A stretch of 64,000 nt of DNA, taken from NCBI GenBank assembly GCA_902362925.1, contig CABIYL010000001.1. The stretch is one strand, 5' to 3'. The notes beneath the pieces are model-generated. The model was not told where the DNA came from and did not search any database. It saw nothing but the letters and a program-made list of their open reading frames with translations. This stretch comes from Pseudoflavonifractor sp902362925 (GTDB lineage Bacteria > Bacillota > Clostridia > Oscillospirales > Oscillospiraceae). Shown here piece after piece: positions 60,844 to 64,000 of the stretch. The translations under genes were made by a program, and so were the position numbers. Position 1 is the first letter of the stretch, and every line of letters begins with the position of its first letter.

Positions 60844-61112
60844 AACACCCTCCTTACTGCCTGAGGCCTTGATCTTCATGCAGCGGGCGGTCTGCCTTCA
60901 CCCCCGGCATATGGACATAAACGACAGCACCTCAGCGTAAAAGTTCCAGATAAAAGCGCAAAAAAATCCCCCAGAATTTCTTGAACCGGTAATCCGTCAT
61001 TCTCGAAATTTTAGGAGCTGCACCGCTCTGGGAACTCATTTCGTATCAAACACTAACGGCGCATCCGATACTTTGCTGAGAGTTTTCAATTATTGTCCCT
61101 TGCTTTTTGGTA
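60844..61112 (-). promoter_or_regulatory. 5' leader of the long eut operon with attenuator hairpin
   Basis: After the promoter at 61113-61141 the minus-strand leader holds a long imperfect hairpin: CCCAGA and AATTTC on one side, GAAATT and CTGGG on the other, with inner CGG-ATTA-CCG, followed by GGATTTTTTT (about 60955-61035). It then contains GAACTTTTACGCTGAGG, which resembles the terminator region of the eutG leader. This is a likely EutV-controlled attenuator. Confidence 0.5.
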
Positions 61113-61141
61113 ATTTTATCAGAAAACGCTCCATCTGTCAA
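61113..61141 (-). promoter_or_regulatory. SigA-type promoter of the long eut operon
   Basis: Minus strand TTGACA (61136-61141), 17-bp spacer, TAAAAT (61113-61118). Confidence 0.75.
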
Positions 61142-61186
61142 TGGCAAGAGACAGGCAAACTCGTCAGCGCTCCCAAAAGCACCCCG

Positions 61187-62320
61187 TCAGGGCAGCTTGC
61201 CGATGAACGCCTTGTGATAGAGGTGCATGACCTCTTCCACGGTGCAGGAACGGGGGTTGGTGGCGGTGCAGCGGTCGGCCACAGCGGCCTGGGCCATCTC
61301 CTCAAGGGCGGCCTCGAAGTCGGCGGCATTCACGCCGGCGGCCTGAATGGTGGAGGGCACGCTCAGCTTCTCGATGTACTGGCGGGCGGTCCGGATCAGG
61401 TTGAGGGCGCTCTGGCGGACGCTGCTGCTCTCCAGACCCAGCAGACGGGAGATCTGGGCATACCGCTTGGCGGTAGGCGTCAGCTTGTCCACGCAGCCAG
61501 CGTTGAAGCTCATCACGTAGGGCAGGAGGATGCCGTTGGCACGTCCGTGGGGGATGTGGAACCGGGCGCCCAGGGCGTGGGCCATGCCGTGGTTCAGACC
61601 CAGACCGGCGTTGGAGAAGGCGATACCGGCCAGACAGGAGGCGTTGTGCATGCCCTGACGGGCCTCCAGGTCATCGGGGTGCTGATAGGCGTTGAGCAGG
61701 TGTCGGCGCACCAGCTTGATGGATTTCTCAGCAGCTGCGTCGGTAAAGTCGTTGGCAGCGGTGCACACAAAGGCCTCCACCGCGTGGGTGAACACGTCCA
61801 GACCGGTGTCGGCGGTGATGGCGGGGGGCACGCTGACGGTGAGCTGGGGGTCCAGAATGGCCACATCGGGCAGCAGGCTGTCGTCGATGAGGGGATACTT
61901 GACGCCCTTCTCACGGTTGGTGATGACGGCGAAACGGGTCACCTCAGAGCCGGTGCCGCTGGTGGTGGGGATGGCGATGAACTTGCACTGGCCCACATTC
62001 TGGGTCTTGTTGGCGAAATACACGATGGCCTTGGCCGCGTCGATGGCGGAGCCGCCGCCAAAGGCGATGACGCTGTCGGGCTTGAACTCCTGGATGATGC
62101 CCACCCCCTTGGTCACGGTGGCAACATCGGGGTCGGCCTGAACGTCGCTGAACAGCTTCCATTCGGCGCCCGCCTTATCCAGAGTATCGGTTACGTAGCT
62201 GATACGGCCGCTCTCCGCCATAAAACGGTCCGTGACCACAAAACCGCGCTTGATCTGAGGGGCCAGATCTTCCAGCCCGCTGCCGGTCAGGATCTTGGTT
62301 TTGACGCTGAAAACTTCCAT
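61187..62320 (-). CDS. eutG: Iron-containing alcohol dehydrogenase
   Basis: A 377-residue type III ADH that reduces acetaldehyde to ethanol and regenerates NAD within the microcompartment. It starts MEVFSVKTKILTGSGLEDLA at 62320 behind GAAAGGAGCGGAACT. Motifs: AFGGGSAIDAAKAI (NAD loop), PTTSGTGSEVTRFAVITN, and the iron-binding GLNHGMAHALGARFHIPHGR. Upstream are a terminator-type hairpin and a separate promoter, so it is its own regulated unit. Confidence 0.92.
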   Translation of the reverse strand: MEVFSVKTKILTGSGLEDLAPQIKRGFVVTDRFMAESGRISYVTDTLDKAGAEWKLFSDVQADPDVATVTKGVGIIQEFKPDSVIAFGGGSAIDAAKAIVYFANKTQNVGQCKFIAIPTTSGTGSEVTRFAVITNREKGVKYPLIDDSLLPDVAILDPQLTVSVPPAITADTGLDVFTHAVEAFVCTAANDFTDAAAEKSIKLVRRHLLNAYQHPDDLEARQGMHNASCLAGIAFSNAGLGLNHGMAHALGARFHIPHGRANGILLPYVMSFNAGCVDKLTPTAKRYAQISRLLGLESSSVRQSALNLIRTARQYIEKLSVPSTIQAAGVNAADFEAALEEMAQAAVADRCTATNPRSCTVEEVMHLYHKAFIGKLP

Positions 62321-62333
62321 AGTTCCGCTCCTT

Positions 62334-62459
62334 TCAAAAAATATAAGGCAGCACCCTGAACGTAAAAGTTCAGGATGCTGCCTCGCATCCGTCCATAAAG
62401 GGGCGCTGCGCCGCGCACCCATGCGCTTATAGATTAGCCCTTTGTTTCTTTTCTGTCAA
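62334..62459 (-). promoter_or_regulatory. Promoter, leader and attenuator of eutG
   Basis: Promoter on the minus strand: TTGACA (62454-62459), 17 bp, TAATCT (62431-62436). The leader has GCGC-ATGGGT-GCGC, a short stem with a hexaloop having A at 1 and G at 4, and a second ATGGAC. Next GGCAGCA/TGCTGCC with inner CCTGAAC/GTTCAGG forms a hairpin (62347-62382) followed by TTATATTTTTT. This fits EutV/ANTAR-dependent antitermination. Confidence 0.6.
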
Positions 62460-62489
62460 GCTTTTTATACATCATGCCCGAAAAAGGAA

Positions 62490-62518
62490 TTGACATTTTC
62501 TTCTCCGGCTGACATAAT
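62490..62518 (+). promoter_or_regulatory. Promoter of the Eis-like acetyltransferase gene
   Basis: TTGACA (62490-62495), 17 bp, CATAAT (62513-62518), divergent from the eutG promoter and about 100 bases before the start codon. Confidence 0.65.
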
Positions 62519-62617
62519 GACCTCGTCAAAGCAGGTGCGCTGACATGCGGAGGCTTCCCCCCTCCGCTGGTTTCGCTGCCCAAAAGGCAGCGCTTATCAG
62601 AAAGGAATTAACAGAAT

Positions 62618-63850
62618 ATGGATGTCAGATTCGTTCTCCCCTCCGAGGTGGACCAGCTGGCCAGAAATGTGGTCACTTCCTTCCCGTCCAAAACACCGGC
62701 GGCACTTCTGGAGAATATGGAAGGCGAACTGTACCGTCCGGACGAGGGACGTTACCTCGGCTGTTTCGATGACGGAGGAACCCTGCTGGGTTCCATCCTG
62801 ATGATGGATTTCACCCTCAACGTCAGAGGCGTGATGATGCCCATGGGCGCTGCGGCCTATGTCTCCGCCAACTTTCTCCACAAGAAAGAGCGGATCGCCT
62901 GCACGCTGCTCAAGGTGCTGATGCGGTACTATGCCAAGCTGGGCACGCCTATCGGCTGCCTCCACCCCTTTAACCCCGCGTTTTACAGAAGCATGGGCTA
63001 CGGCTACGGCAACGAGTACATTCTCTACCAGCCCAAGCCCTGCTATATCCGCTCCTTCGGCGACAAGTCCGGCCTGTCCTATGCCACCAAGGAGGACCAG
63101 CCCGCCATTCTGGAGTTCTACCGCCGCTGGGCCGAACAGACCCACGGCGCCACCGTCCACCACTACATGGACCCCCACCGGATCTTTGACGCCCCCTATG
63201 TGGTCGTCTGCCGGCGTGAGGGCCGGATCACCGGCTACCTCACCTTCTCCTTCGTGGAGGTGGACCACTATACCGACATGTACCACGACCTGATGGTGCA
63301 CGAGATGATCTACGAGGACATGGACACCCTGCGGCAGTTCATGACCTTCTTCGCCTCCCAGGTGGACCAGATCGAACGGGTGCGCATCTTCTCCACGGAT
63401 GAGCGCCTGCACATGATGTTCACCAACCCCGACACCGGCGAAAACCGTGCCCACGACGGCTGCATCCACGAGATCGGCCGGCGGACCATGGGCTACATGG
63501 TCCGCATCTTCGACGTGGCCGGCTACTTCCGCATGCAGAACCGCTGCCAGTACCCGGTGCGCTGCCCCTTTGTGCTGGCCCTCCAGGTGGAAGACGATTT
63601 CATCGAAGACAACAACCGCACTTTCCTGCTGAGCATCTCCGGTTCCCAGATCTCCCTGGTCGAGCATGCTCAGCCCGACGCAACCCTGTCCATCGGAATT
63701 TCCGCCCTCTCCTCCGTGGTGATGGGCGCCTATTCCCTCCGGGACGCCATTGATTACGGTCTGGCAGAGCTGTCCAACCCGGCCTATACTGCCGACGTAC
63801 AGAGCGCCATCGGCTGGGACAAGAAGCCCGTCAATGTCACTTACTTCTAA
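62618..63850 (+). CDS. Eis-like GNAT acetyltransferase with SCP2-like C-terminal domain
   Basis: A 410-residue protein. The N-terminal GNAT domain has MMPMGAAAYVSANFLHKKER and LLKVLMRYYAKLGTPIGCLH, with HPFNPAFYRSMGYGYGNEYI typical of Eis-family proteins. A second GNAT-like fold follows (about 150-290) and a sterol-carrier-protein-like domain at the end (SISGSQISLVEHAQPDATLS, GISALSSVVMGAY). Eis proteins acetylate amines such as aminoglycosides or lysines; the substrate here is unknown. Start at 62618 behind AAAGGAATTAAC. No evident link to the eut genes. Confidence 0.82.
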   Translation: MDVRFVLPSEVDQLARNVVTSFPSKTPAALLENMEGELYRPDEGRYLGCFDDGGTLLGSILMMDFTLNVRGVMMPMGAAAYVSANFLHKKERIACTLLKVLMRYYAKLGTPIGCLHPFNPAFYRSMGYGYGNEYILYQPKPCYIRSFGDKSGLSYATKEDQPAILEFYRRWAEQTHGATVHHYMDPHRIFDAPYVVVCRREGRITGYLTFSFVEVDHYTDMYHDLMVHEMIYEDMDTLRQFMTFFASQVDQIERVRIFSTDERLHMMFTNPDTGENRAHDGCIHEIGRRTMGYMVRIFDVAGYFRMQNRCQYPVRCPFVLALQVEDDFIEDNNRTFLLSISGSQISLVEHAQPDATLSIGISALSSVVMGAYSLRDAIDYGLAELSNPAYTADVQSAIGWDKKPVNVTYF

Positions 63851-63865
63851 ATAAGGTTTGAAAGC

Positions 63866-63897
63866 GATGGCCGAAGACCTCGGCCATCTCTTTTTTT
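63866..63897 (+). terminator. Terminator of the acetyltransferase gene
   Basis: GATGGCCGA and TCGGCCATC form a 9-bp stem with a five-base loop, followed by seven T (63891-63897). Confidence 0.88.
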
Positions 63898-64000
63898 GCG
63901 CTCCGGCTCCAGGTTGCGGTTTCCGGGGCTTCTGCTATGATATCTTTTACCAGAGAAAAAATTTTTTCGGAACGCTCGACATTCTGCACTTCCCAATCGT
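63898..64000 (+). other. Window-edge intergenic sequence
   Basis: No gene. TTGCGG, 16 bases and TATGAT could be a promoter for a gene beyond the window; weak. Confidence 0.25.

Noticed and set aside
58030..60864. 944-codon plus-strand frame antisense to eutW, eutV, eutP and eutS
   Set aside because: Covers four recognised eut genes on the other strand; translation has no family features.

Overview
The window looks like a moderately high-GC Clostridia genome, most likely of the Oscillospirales (Flavonifractor/Lawsonibacter-like). The evidence is a Gram-positive-style ethanolamine locus (EutV/EutW two-component system, PduL, PduS/PduT-like proteins), SigA-type promoters and many intrinsic terminators. 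This is inferred from gene content only. No rRNA or tRNA gene was seen.

Layout. (1) 1-7964 (+): an AT-rich glycan block (GT4, DUF115, Wzx-like flippase, GT2), then a GC-rich, translationally coupled CMP-KDO operon kdsB-kdsA-kdsD-kdsC. (2) 7965-8314 and 34334-34585: two halves of one polysaccharide deacetylase gene. (3) 8312-34333: a 26,022-bp integrated element splitting that gene. A large serine recombinase (32730-34223) sits at its right end. Its ends carry matching inverted arms around a shared GA dinucleotide, and joining the flanks restores the deacetylase frame. (4) 34694-64000: a secreted HAD phosphatase, a short plus-strand eut cluster (eutQ, eutVW, eutB, eutC, eutL, eutM), a full minus-strand eut microcompartment operon (eutS to eutQ), eutG and an Eis-like acetyltransferase.

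The element carries two cargo modules. The first is a xanthine-use cluster (Crp-like regulator, xdhA, xdhB, xdhC, NCS2 permease). The second is a III-D-like CRISPR system without cas1/cas2: a short HD-less Cas10, Csx10-like, double Cas7, Csx19-like, TIGR03986-like RAMP, CARF-HEPN nuclease, a second CARF-like protein, a sigma-factor-like protein and Cas6. Around it lies a TerY-P-type triad: vWA protein, PP2C phosphatase, and a protein kinase fused to a PIN nuclease domain. Two CRISPR arrays share a duplicated ~220-bp leader, one divergent from cas10 and the other divergent from the kinase. A TCCCTGAA motif precedes the three accessory transcription units, while cas10 has a normal SigA-type promoter. 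I propose that cas-operon products (cyclic oligoadenylate, sigma-like protein) switch on the kinase/phosphatase/vWA/PIN arm.

The ethanolamine region is duplicated and layered. Several 5' leaders hold terminator hairpins, as expected for ANTAR antitermination. A cobalamin riboswitch ends in its own terminator with no gene behind it, like the EutX/Rli55 regulatory RNAs. The plus-strand EutB copy has Ala at the position of the substrate-binding Asp362.
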